This document shows, in pieces, positions 54,301 to 61,812 of a stretch of DNA of 64,000 nucleotides. Position 1 is the first letter of the stretch. Each line of letters starts with the position of its first letter. The stretch comes from JANNVZ01 sp046155615 (GTDB taxonomy: Bacteria > Bacteroidota > Bacteroidia > Flavobacteriales_D > Sanyastnellaceae): NCBI GenBank assembly GCA_046155615.1, contig JBJXFP010000133.1:1-64000 (forward strand), in the 5' to 3' direction. The notes beneath the pieces are model-generated. The model was not told where the DNA came from, searched no databases, and saw only the letters and a program-made list of their open reading frames with translations. A program made the position numbers and the translations under genes.

Positions 54301-54506
54301 GTAGTGTACTGCCTGAAGCTGAATCCATCGAAACGAAAAAGTCCCTCACCGGTACCTACCATGAGATAGCCCTGTTCATCCTGATCTATGGAGTAAATGA
54401 ACTTGTTGTTAAGTCCATTCTGTTCATTGAATTGCCTGAACTTAAAGGATTGCCCGAAGCATGAAGAGGCAACGATGCATGAAAAAAATACAAGGGTGGA
54501 TTTCAT
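51375..54506 (-). CDS. propeller / Y_Y_Y / SpoIIE-type phosphatase sensor protein
   Basis: 1043 aa. It begins with a signal peptide (MKSTLVFFSCIVASSCFGQ) and a long N-terminal region (about 25-640) of Reg_prop repeats forming beta-propellers (GYLMVGTGEGLFRFDGFSFR, NIWFGHGNGTITRY, VLWIGTDMGLLKAA, HLWAGTAESGLYHM). A Y_Y_Y domain follows (YQYMLERYDTDWSEPGTGSV). A transmembrane helix (KWWFLLSTAIALVLVVRYII) is then followed by a coiled-coil linker and a PP2C-type phosphatase of the SpoIIE/RsbU class (GDFYWIEKFDNDVVVSCADC, TGHGVPGAFMSLIG, YMFSDGITDQFGGEEG, QIDDIIVMGM). The metal-binding Asp residues are in place. This would couple extracytoplasmic binding to protein dephosphorylation. It is the last gene of the T9SS/OmpA operon, 10 bp from the next gene. 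Confidence 0.93.
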   Translation of the reverse strand: MKSTLVFFSCIVASSCFGQSFKFRQFNEQNGLNNKFIYSIDQDEQGYLMVGTGEGLFRFDGFSFRQYTTTDGIADDFITCSLKDNEQNIWFGHGNGTITRYSKNKFQKIDLSALTVSRINQIYQSPDGRLWAVAQNDGLLMHQADNSWKKINKGIEEFTLYTMCIDSQGVLWIGTDMGLLKAAISNDDEVKYDFVEEIFETKVSSMASYGTEIFVGTDESGVFRIVRDNTISHITALKFDSINFSSYNVNNLMMDNEQRLWLSSNNHGLLQLGSYATGKFKELTDYSHNATLGHQSVRITFVDREGNVWLGTMGQGLLKLEDDYFSVYSVGTEELNHAVNSIFTQNDTIWYGTHGQVIVSFEMPDNVLSTYGIEHGLPASDITALYCDSHAHLWAGTAESGLYHMPFGKKKFEHVMLSADALNQRINDLVEFNNILYVATDYGVYQLNGGVVVSHLSIQSGLTHNVVKSLYRDSHGRIWISTHDRQLSYVQDGVIYNLEATSGGGVVENKCIVEDNNGNIWVGTNGSGVFMFSDTKEVLFDKSKGLYSDYCYSLECDNRNYLWVGHRGALSKINLITGKIEIVDPSRGFEYAFLDNAVDKFANGIMIFGTDNGMLRYEPDKDRKNLTEPLVHIESLLIGDSLHELSQFITLPYGEFKLEIDFIGVSLKNPEGVTYQYMLERYDTDWSEPGTGSVAVYNKLSSGEYIFKVKAFNADAEGGSTITSFSIFIDKPFWLKWWFLLSTAIALVLVVRYIIVQRERKLKQDQERLQYALNEATHEVMEQKELLEVKNKDITDSILYAKNIQRAMLPAYESLNQYFADAFVYFKPRDIVSGDFYWIEKFDNDVVVSCADCTGHGVPGAFMSLIGTTLLKEVSSDKSVQCARDVLVRLDNDLKMLLNKRGSDFGVEDGMDISVFNYNFHKNKIMVASANRPVLLRIKGEWIEVKGDRLSIGGSDAPVSKVFSQYEFDVHPGDIIYMFSDGITDQFGGEEGKKLKRSGLYNLLKQYADLPMNEQRAALRESFYTWRGLHEQIDDIIVMGMRF

Positions 54507-54516
54507 ACAAGCATTT

Positions 54517-55500
54517 TTACTTCGGTTTGGTGCTGGTCATTTTAATCTGTCCTTCGAATTTTGGAACACCACCTATAGGCACTACAAAGAATGGTAACAG
54601 TTCGCCATACTGATTGCGGATGGAGAACACCACATTGTTGTTGTTCACTTTCTGGTCGGCATTTTTAGTGAATTGTATGTCGAGCGATTTGCCTCTTTCC
54701 TTCTCTTTAATTTTATATACGCTGTTGCTCCAGTTGTTGTCACCACTCATGCTCACAGCTTCACCCAGGGTAGCTACGCTGCATACCTTTATGTAGCCAT
54801 CGGTGTCCCAGTCAAAGTTGCGCTGCTCTACACTTATCACTTTATCATCTATGTATGGGTAGATGTGTGATGTCTGAAAAGATTCTTTGTGCAGCCTGAA
54901 TGTGTATTCAAAAGTGAATGCATTGCCACCTTCCACAGCTACGTTTTTATCGGCACTGGTGCTCATGTAATAGCGATACAGGTTGCCGTCATCACCTTTG
55001 GTTCCCTGGCAAATTATCTTGAATATGTATCCGCCAAATTTTTGAGAGTACTCGCCTTCACTGGGGTTGAATGGACCGAAGGTGTACCATGCATTATCGT
55101 AGTCTGCCTTGGAAGCGAATGATTTGGTGGCAAGCATATTTCCGCTGTCAAATGCGCCTTTGGGGTCAGTGCCTGTTGCATCTTCATTCGTTATGCAGCC
55201 CACACCTCCATATACGCTGTATTTGGACATAGTGTTGAAATCACCATTCAGCTCATCATGCTGGCCCCCACACTCCGGGTCGAATACGCGCAAGTAAATA
55301 GGCTGCTTATGTTCCTTTTTTATTTTGAAAAAGAATGTTTGACAGAAGTCATCATCACCCCATTTTGTTCCGGCATCTTTTCCGAAGGTTACAAGAAATG
55401 GAATGTTTTCGTCTGCCGCGGGCACTGGTTGTGCACCTGCACTTATTCCTGCAAATAGAAGTATGGATGCTGTCAGGTAAAGTTTATTTTTCATGTTCAT
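54517..55500 (-). CDS. secreted protein of unknown function in the T9SS/OmpA operon
   Basis: 327 aa, with MNMKNKLYLTASILLFAGIS as a signal peptide (a second ATG two codons in is equally possible). The mature protein contains PFLVTFGKDAGTKWGDDDFC, QPIYLRVFDPECGGQHDELN, FDSGNMLATKSFASKADYDN, TFEYTFRLHKESFQTSHIYP and DIQFTKNADQKVNNNNVVFS, and ends in a tail rich in Lys and Pro. The alternating strands suggest a beta-sandwich, and the two Cys near the start may pair. No Pfam family is recognised by eye and there is no sorting domain. It is separated by 7 bp from the upstream OmpA gene and 10 bp from the downstream sensor gene, so it is a member of the operon, possibly a ligand or adaptor. Confidence 0.7.
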   Translation of the reverse strand: MNMKNKLYLTASILLFAGISAGAQPVPAADENIPFLVTFGKDAGTKWGDDDFCQTFFFKIKKEHKQPIYLRVFDPECGGQHDELNGDFNTMSKYSVYGGVGCITNEDATGTDPKGAFDSGNMLATKSFASKADYDNAWYTFGPFNPSEGEYSQKFGGYIFKIICQGTKGDDGNLYRYYMSTSADKNVAVEGGNAFTFEYTFRLHKESFQTSHIYPYIDDKVISVEQRNFDWDTDGYIKVCSVATLGEAVSMSGDNNWSNSVYKIKEKERGKSLDIQFTKNADQKVNNNNVVFSIRNQYGELLPFFVVPIGGVPKFEGQIKMTSTKPK

Positions 55501-55507
55501 ATTCAGG

Positions 55508-58500
55508 TTATGGCGTTACCCGCATATTGAATACAATGACGAATTCAACGCGTCTGTTTTTCTTTCTTCCTTCTTCTGTGTTGTTGTCAGCCATGGGTTT
55601 GCTCATGCCATATCCTTTCGGAAATAGCCTTTCGCGAGCAATGCCTTTTGATGTCAGGTATTGCATCACGCTTTCTGCACGCCTGTCTGAGAGTTCTTTG
55701 TTGTAGCCACCTCCGCCTATGTCGCAGGTGTGTGCACCAAGCCGCAGGCTGAAGTCTTCTTCCAGCAGCAGCATGGCTGCTATGTAGTTCAGATTGGCAA
55801 AAGATTCAGCCTTTATCTCTGCACTGTTATATTCAAATTTGATGTCACTCAGTTTTGAAAATTCAACATTGAGCGATTGGGCATTGCGTGGCTTGATGTA
55901 CTTACCTACCTGCACCAATCTTTCTTTGTATCCATCTGTAGTGTTGCTGTCTATGTGCGCATTTTCAAATCCGGCAGCTTTATACTTTTTCAAGTCTGCT
56001 TCCAATGCTATGATGTTGTCAGTGCTAATCACTAAGTATTCATAGCCACTTCCATCTTTCTGTTTCATTTCTGATATACTCACTTCTACTTTGCTGAATG
56101 CCTCATGGTTAAATGGCTTGCGTTCTTCAGCATCCATAAGCACTATACTGTATTTGTATTTGGTGTCAGTTACCGCAGGCTTCTGTACGGGTGCGAATCC
56201 CTTAGCCGTGGTGTGTTCATTGACATATGCTACTTCATACTCCTTCACCTCTGCCTTTTCAAAACCCATGCTGGTTGCTGTTGCCAATTCATCACTCAAT
56301 TCTGTGAAATTGGATGCGTTTTCAATCACATACTCGTAGCCGGATTCAGTAGAGAGTTCGGTTATTTCTGTTCGCACTTTGCTAAAGACTGGGTCTGAAA
56401 GAGAAAGTCTTTCTTCACTAGCAACGAGCATTACTCTATAGCTTGAATTTTCACTACCGTTGTCAGTCGCATCTTTGTTTTGCTTGTCTATGCCGTTGTT
56501 CGAATTCTGCTCATCTGCTGTCATATCATCCTTGCGGAAGTATCCCTTGCCTTCTTCAAATTGAATCCATTCGCGTGCATACATGGGAACTATTTCTGCT
56601 TCTGTAACTCCATTCTTGCGTGCCTGTTCCAATGCTTCTGCAAGCTCTTCTTCTGCCATTGCTCTTTCTATTACGTAGGCATATCCGTTCTCTGTTTTTA
56701 TTTCTGTTATTTCACTATCTATCTTTTCGAATAGTGGATCCTGAAAACTGAGTTTGGTCTCAGACCTTGCCAAGAGCACGCGGTATTCTACTAAGCTATC
56801 GGGCATTTCACGCTCAGGCCATTTTACATCCGAACTCTTTATGGTGTTGAAAGTCTGCTGCAACCTGTGCTGAAATTCAGTCTCACTGAATATTTCAGCA
56901 TGCATGTTTTCGATTCCATGATTCTTCAACTCTTCATATTGTGGTATCAACTCACCCCATTCAACTGATTTGGAAATGCTGTATTCGTATCCAGTTTCTG
57001 TTTTCAGCTCACTTATCTCCTCTGTTATTCTTTCGAATATCGGATTGTCTGCTTTGAGTTGTTGTTCAGATTCTGCAATAATCAATCGGTAGAATGGTGA
57101 GAGCCTATTACCCAAACTATCCATTACCACGGTTTCGCGTCTAAGTTGAAGGTTTCCCACTTGCTGTATGTCGCAACATGGCAGGTTGGCAGGCACCACT
57201 TGCTCAGGCAATGGCTCCACACACACTATGTCTTTATACACACATATGCGCGGATTTATTTTTCCTTTTCGTTTGCCCACCAGTCCACACTTTACACGAT
57301 ATGTGCCTGGAGTTTTGAACTGATGCACAAAATCATAAGTTCTGAATTGTCCTCCATCACTCAATTCCCACTCCACCTTTTCCACTTCGAATCCTTTGAA
57401 TTCGTCAGTGTTGATTAGACAATCGAAAGTGCTGGTAGTAAATACTGTATCACGGCTGAGAATGAATGGTTTGTCATCGTTGCTTATGTCCAATTCAATG
57501 GTGCTGACTTTCGCAAATACCTGATGTGTGGCTGTGTCTATGACGTCCAGCGAAATATTGTAAATGCCATAATCCGGAAAGCAATATTCGACTTCATTGC
57601 CATACATCACAGTGCCATCACCCATGTTCCATCGATACTTGAAACCCGGATCTGTGTGGGCCGAAAGTTTTTCGTCCACTATGCGATAGCAAAGGGTAGG
57701 TCTTTCATTGTCTAAACAATCATTGTAATTGTTTATGTACTTGGCAAAAAAGAAAATGTCATCCACTCCATCATTTCGGTTGCTGCTGAATGTGCCCATC
57801 ATATTGCCGGGCCTTTCTGCGTAGGCAAATTCATCGTATTCTGTATTGATAGTACTGTTCAGTTTTTGCGGTTCGGCAAATTGTGCATTCTCTTCGGTGG
57901 TGTAGTAGATATCCATTCCTTCAGCATCCTTGCGGGCATTAGTTGAGAAAAACAACACGCCATATTCATTCATGAAAGGAAAAAATTCATTGCCTTTCGT
58001 ATTCACGTTTTTGCCAAGATTTTCGGGTGTGCTCCACATGTTGTTTTGCCAAAAGCTGCGGTAGATGTCGCTGCCACCATACCCTCCGGGCATATTGCTG
58101 GCGAAGTAGAGTATTGAGTCGTTCCCCACAAGACATGGATGTGCTACGCTGTATTTTCCTTCGCGTGAGTTGTACGGAAACTCCGATGTGAGCAACCACG
58201 AATCCCTGAATCTTTCTGCAGTAAACAATCCCAGTTTGAATTCTTCCACCTTTTCCAGTTTGTTGGTTTTTCCTTGCTTCATGTTACCTGTATATACCAT
58301 CAGGTTTCCGCTTGGGCTGAATGCGGCCTGGCCTTCGTTGTAGAGTGTGTTTACATTGCCTTTCAGGTTTTCCACTCTACTGTATTCGCCATTGGCTTTC
58401 ATTTCCACCACATACAAATCAGTAAAGAAAGTAAGCGTGGTGTCTTCCAGAAACGAAAGGTTAGTCTTTGCTCTGGTGGATGAGAAGACAAAATATTTTC

Positions 58501-58648
58501 CATTGAATGCACCGCTGAAGTCGGCTTCCTCGCTGTTGAAGGGAGCTTGAGTTACTTCGTAATTCTGACTGCGGCACAGGGTGGTTGCCAACAGCAACAT
58601 AGCTGTCAGCAGACATTTGGAATAGGGTATGTACAATAAATAACGCAT
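55508..58648 (-). CDS. PD40 / PKD / SPOR-like-repeat / OmpA envelope protein
   Basis: 1046 aa with a signal peptide (MRYLLYIPYSKCLLTAMLLL onward). An N-terminal PD40 region (about 140-300, with GGYGGSDIYRS and FFSTNARKDAEGMDIYY) is followed by PKD-like modules (about 310-460, YRWNMGDGTVMYGNEVEYCF). Then come four ~75-residue imperfect repeats between about 500 and 900 with the pattern YR(V/L)(L/M)(L/I)A.SE..L...(D/N)P.F..(I/V) and later G(Y/F)(A/E)Y. The C-terminus (about 935-1046) is an OmpA peptidoglycan-binding domain: RLGAHTCDIGGGGYNKELSD, RRAESVMQYLTSKGI, FPKGYGMSKPMADNN. This is PorE-like architecture with extra repeats. It probably ties the secretion apparatus or adhesin to the cell wall. 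It lies 65 bp from the related upstream gene. Confidence 0.85.
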   Translation of the reverse strand: MRYLLYIPYSKCLLTAMLLLATTLCRSQNYEVTQAPFNSEEADFSGAFNGKYFVFSSTRAKTNLSFLEDTTLTFFTDLYVVEMKANGEYSRVENLKGNVNTLYNEGQAAFSPSGNLMVYTGNMKQGKTNKLEKVEEFKLGLFTAERFRDSWLLTSEFPYNSREGKYSVAHPCLVGNDSILYFASNMPGGYGGSDIYRSFWQNNMWSTPENLGKNVNTKGNEFFPFMNEYGVLFFSTNARKDAEGMDIYYTTEENAQFAEPQKLNSTINTEYDEFAYAERPGNMMGTFSSNRNDGVDDIFFFAKYINNYNDCLDNERPTLCYRIVDEKLSAHTDPGFKYRWNMGDGTVMYGNEVEYCFPDYGIYNISLDVIDTATHQVFAKVSTIELDISNDDKPFILSRDTVFTTSTFDCLINTDEFKGFEVEKVEWELSDGGQFRTYDFVHQFKTPGTYRVKCGLVGKRKGKINPRICVYKDIVCVEPLPEQVVPANLPCCDIQQVGNLQLRRETVVMDSLGNRLSPFYRLIIAESEQQLKADNPIFERITEEISELKTETGYEYSISKSVEWGELIPQYEELKNHGIENMHAEIFSETEFQHRLQQTFNTIKSSDVKWPEREMPDSLVEYRVLLARSETKLSFQDPLFEKIDSEITEIKTENGYAYVIERAMAEEELAEALEQARKNGVTEAEIVPMYAREWIQFEEGKGYFRKDDMTADEQNSNNGIDKQNKDATDNGSENSSYRVMLVASEERLSLSDPVFSKVRTEITELSTESGYEYVIENASNFTELSDELATATSMGFEKAEVKEYEVAYVNEHTTAKGFAPVQKPAVTDTKYKYSIVLMDAEERKPFNHEAFSKVEVSISEMKQKDGSGYEYLVISTDNIIALEADLKKYKAAGFENAHIDSNTTDGYKERLVQVGKYIKPRNAQSLNVEFSKLSDIKFEYNSAEIKAESFANLNYIAAMLLLEEDFSLRLGAHTCDIGGGGYNKELSDRRAESVMQYLTSKGIARERLFPKGYGMSKPMADNNTEEGRKKNRRVEFVIVFNMRVTP

Positions 58649-58713
58649 GAAGGGCCAGTTTTAAACGGGCCAAAGCATCTAAGGTTTCTGTTGTGGTAAG
58701 AAAATATGAAAGG

Positions 58714-60888
58714 CTAATTCTTGCCCCTCTTCTTCTGAGAAGCATCTATGGCGATTTCGAAGGTGACGCGCCTGTTGGTAGCACGGCCTTCTTCGCTGCC
58801 ATTGTCGGCAAGCGGCATGTATTCGCCAAATCCCTTTGGTATAAGGCGGCTGGGGGCCACCCCTTTACTCATCAGGTAGTGTGCTACGGCCTCAGCCCGG
58901 TGTCCTGATAATATTTGATTGTGTTCTTCGGTTCCCATGCTATCAGTATGTGCCATGATGCGCAAATTCAACTCTGGTTCGAGCAACATCACCTGTGCTA
59001 TATAGTCCATGTTGTCATACGAGGCCGGTTGTATCTCATACTCATCAGGTCTGAAACGGATGTCATTGAATTTATTTAGGTGATTGTTGATCGCTGTGGT
59101 TAGCGAATCAGGCAAGTACCACCACTTCTTAGTCGTGATGTGGCTGAAGGCATCTTGCTTCTCATCGCGCACGATGCTCTCAGTATATCCATTGGCCACA
59201 AGGTCATTGTAAATACGCACCAATACCTGCATTTCGGTCGTTCCACCCACAGAGTATTTGTAGGTTGTTTCTTCCTCAGCATAGCGTTCTGTTATTTCAT
59301 ATTTTATATTGGAAAAATATGGATCGTCCAATGCAATTTGCTCTCTGCTTTGTTTGAACTCCACAAAATATAGCAGTGAATCAGGAACATATTTCAATTG
59401 CTGTATGCTATCCAGTTGCTGCATTGCCATGTCTTGCTGCAACGCTGACATCTGCATATCATTCGAATTGTTTTCATCATTCAGCGCTGCAAGTTGTTGC
59501 ACAGTGCCAATGGCTATTCGCTTTGTTGCACATCTCTTTTCTGAGACTTCTCCAGATGTTGATTTACCTATGATGCCCAATTGCACTTCATATACACCGG
59601 GCTGCTTCCAGCAGTGCCATGCCTCGCGGCCGCGCACATTGCGGCCATCACCAAAATTCCAATAGTATTCTTCAATCTGAAATGATGCGAGGTCGGTGCC
59701 ATCAGGCGAAAAACTTACGACCTCATTTATAAATGCACTGTCAGCCGAAGTGATGTATGGAAAAGGTGACTGCTCTATCTGCACATCTACTTCTGATACC
59801 CTTGCAAATTTTTGTTTCGTCAGGCTGTTGTAAACATTTAGTGCAACATGATATCGGCCATAACCTTTAAAGCAATGTTCAGCAGACAACCCGCTTGCAG
59901 TGCTGCCATCGCCAAACTCCCATTCGTAGGTAAGCGGCAATGAATCATTGGGCAAAATATTTACCTCTTCGAACAAATAGCACAACGAGGGTAGCTCAGC
60001 CACAGGGCATCCTTCAAATTGCGGATAGGTAATTTGAAATGAATAGAGATCATCATTTTTTTCGTTTCGGTTTGAGCTGAAGTAGCCTGATTCGCTATCG
60101 CTATTCATCACAAATGCAAAGTCATCAAATGCTGTGTTCACAGGCGCTTCAAGTCTGGTTGGCTCAGACCATACACCCTGTAGTTGTGTGCTGGTGTATA
60201 TGTCCATTCCCATATCCTGCAATCGCGATGAGGTGAAAAACAGTTTACCCTCCTCACATAAGGAAGGAAAGATTTCATCGTATGCTGAATTTATTACAGG
60301 CCCAAGATTTACAGGTGTTCCCCAAGCTTCATCGTTGCGCGAACACATGTACAAATCTTTTCCTCCGAAGCCGCCCGGCATGTCGGAGGCGAAGTAGAGT
60401 GTGTTGCCATCAGCGCTTAGTGCTGGGTGTGCAATGCTGTAAGTAGTATCTGTGCTGTTGTGAGTGAAAGCCATCGGCTGGCTCCAGCCATCAGCATTGT
60501 ATTGTGCTATGAAAAGGCCGAGCTTGCTATCGTTCAACCCGAAACGCAAAGTGCCGGTATAAATACAAGTGGTGCCTGCTGTATCGAAGCATGTTGGACC
60601 TTCATTGAAACGACTTGCAAAGTTTGTACTCAACAATTCGACTTTTTTCGCATCTGCTTGCTTGGCAAAATAAATTTTGGAAGAATGATTGCCTGATTCA
60701 TCTAACCAGGTAACTCCATATCTCAAAGGCCTATCACTGCAGAATACCACTCCACCGTTGTAGGCAATAGGTGCAAATTCATTGTAAAGTGTATTGCACT
60801 TGAGTGAAGCCACTTCAAATTGCTGTGCATAATGCGCACCGGGCAATAGCATGATGAACAGATATGTGATAGGATGGCGAAACAACAT
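58714..60888 (-). CDS. PD40 / PKD / OmpA envelope protein, shorter paralogue
   Basis: 724 aa with a signal peptide (LFRHPITYLFIMLLPGAHYA). Order: PD40 region (about 120-290: NTLYFASDMPGGFGGKDLYM, GKLFFTSSRLQDMGMDIYTS), two PKD domains (about 300-460: LTYEWEFGDGSTASGLS and YYWNFGDGRNVRGREAW), a Met/Gln-rich linker, one SPOR-like repeat (about 510-590: YFVEFKQSREQIALDDPYFS), and a C-terminal OmpA domain (about 600-720: RIMAHTDSMGTEEHNQILSG, IPKGFGEYMPLADNGSEEGR). It has one copy of the repeat that the downstream paralogue has in four. The ATG directly follows the stop of the SprF-like gene upstream (TAAATG), a sign of coupled translation. The likely role is anchoring the secretion or adhesin complex to peptidoglycan. 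Confidence 0.88.
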   Translation of the reverse strand: MLFRHPITYLFIMLLPGAHYAQQFEVASLKCNTLYNEFAPIAYNGGVVFCSDRPLRYGVTWLDESGNHSSKIYFAKQADAKKVELLSTNFASRFNEGPTCFDTAGTTCIYTGTLRFGLNDSKLGLFIAQYNADGWSQPMAFTHNSTDTTYSIAHPALSADGNTLYFASDMPGGFGGKDLYMCSRNDEAWGTPVNLGPVINSAYDEIFPSLCEEGKLFFTSSRLQDMGMDIYTSTQLQGVWSEPTRLEAPVNTAFDDFAFVMNSDSESGYFSSNRNEKNDDLYSFQITYPQFEGCPVAELPSLCYLFEEVNILPNDSLPLTYEWEFGDGSTASGLSAEHCFKGYGRYHVALNVYNSLTKQKFARVSEVDVQIEQSPFPYITSADSAFINEVVSFSPDGTDLASFQIEEYYWNFGDGRNVRGREAWHCWKQPGVYEVQLGIIGKSTSGEVSEKRCATKRIAIGTVQQLAALNDENNSNDMQMSALQQDMAMQQLDSIQQLKYVPDSLLYFVEFKQSREQIALDDPYFSNIKYEITERYAEEETTYKYSVGGTTEMQVLVRIYNDLVANGYTESIVRDEKQDAFSHITTKKWWYLPDSLTTAINNHLNKFNDIRFRPDEYEIQPASYDNMDYIAQVMLLEPELNLRIMAHTDSMGTEEHNQILSGHRAEAVAHYLMSKGVAPSRLIPKGFGEYMPLADNGSEEGRATNRRVTFEIAIDASQKKRGKN

Positions 60889-61806
60889 TTAGAAAAACCT
60901 TGTATCCGGTGAGTTGTTATGATATTGAAAAGTGTAGAGCAATGCGAACTCATGTGTGCCGCGTGCAAAGTTGCCAATCGGGCCAGTCAAGTAGTCATAA
61001 CTATAGGCAACATTCAATTGTGCATTCACCCGTGCATTGGCCACAAATACCATGGCCTGCCGGTGGCGATAAGTAAAACCTATTTCTCCTATTCTTTGTA
61101 TTCCACCCATGATGGTTGCATCAGTCTGCATGGAACTCCTTGTATGATATTTTAGAAGTATAGCAGGTTTGATGTAAGCCAATTCTGTCATAGAAATTTT
61201 GCTTCCGGCCATCAGGTGGTAGCTATAGTTGCTCATTTGGTGATCCGCTTTATACACACCACCACCGCTGTATGTTTCTGTGAGGAAATGTGGTATAGAT
61301 ATGCCCGCAAAAGACTGGTTGTCATGATAAAAAATGGAAGCACCGATGTTGGGCATCCAATACGACTGGTCGCCATTGCTAAATGTGATATCGTCTGATT
61401 GTGTAGTAGCTATCTGGCTCCAGCCATTGGTGACTGATGACATGCCGGCAGTAAGAGCAAAGGCAATTTTTCCTTTAGCATTCAATTGAATGCGATATGC
61501 TCCGGTAGCGAATATTCCGGTTCGTTTGCTCACTCCTATTTTGTCACTCATTACTTGCAAACCAAGAGCAATGCGCTCCTCCTTGAGTGGACTGTGCATA
61601 GAGAGATAATGAGTTACAGGTGCGCCCTGCACACCTCGCCACATGCTGCGGCTGCCAAGTGTAGCAGTAAGGGCATTGTCTTTTCCGGCAGCGGCACCAT
61701 TTATCGAAAGCATATTGTAGGTGTACAAACTCTGCTGCGGAAAAAATTGCGAGGCACTCTGCAAGCTGCAAAAAATCAAAAATGTAAGTACTAGTATTTG
61801 CTTCAT
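60889..61806 (-). CDS. type IX secretion membrane protein, PorP/SprF family
   Basis: 305 aa with signal peptide (MKQILVLTFLIFCSLQSAS) and a beta-barrel body. The family pattern is clear: FPQQSLYTYNMLSINGAAAG at the N-terminus, SRSMWRGVQGAPVTHYLSMH and the mid-barrel strands WMPNIGASIFYHDNQSFAGI, ending in RGTHEFALLYTFQYH. SprF proteins are needed for export of the SprB-type (type B sorting) adhesin encoded next to them. The adhesin gene here lies 6 bp upstream, the classic pair arrangement, so this protein probably exports that adhesin. It is followed without a gap by the PD40-PKD-OmpA gene. Confidence 0.92.
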   Translation of the reverse strand: MKQILVLTFLIFCSLQSASQFFPQQSLYTYNMLSINGAAAGKDNALTATLGSRSMWRGVQGAPVTHYLSMHSPLKEERIALGLQVMSDKIGVSKRTGIFATGAYRIQLNAKGKIAFALTAGMSSVTNGWSQIATTQSDDITFSNGDQSYWMPNIGASIFYHDNQSFAGISIPHFLTETYSGGGVYKADHQMSNYSYHLMAGSKISMTELAYIKPAILLKYHTRSSMQTDATIMGGIQRIGEIGFTYRHRQAMVFVANARVNAQLNVAYSYDYLTGPIGNFARGTHEFALLYTFQYHNNSPDTRFF

Positions 61807-61812
61807 CGTTAC

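Noticed and set aside
49594..54506. Treating the LytS/LytTR pair and the propeller phosphatase as one regulatory unit
   Set aside because: They are convergent with separate strands and no shared promoter; proximity alone does not show a functional link.
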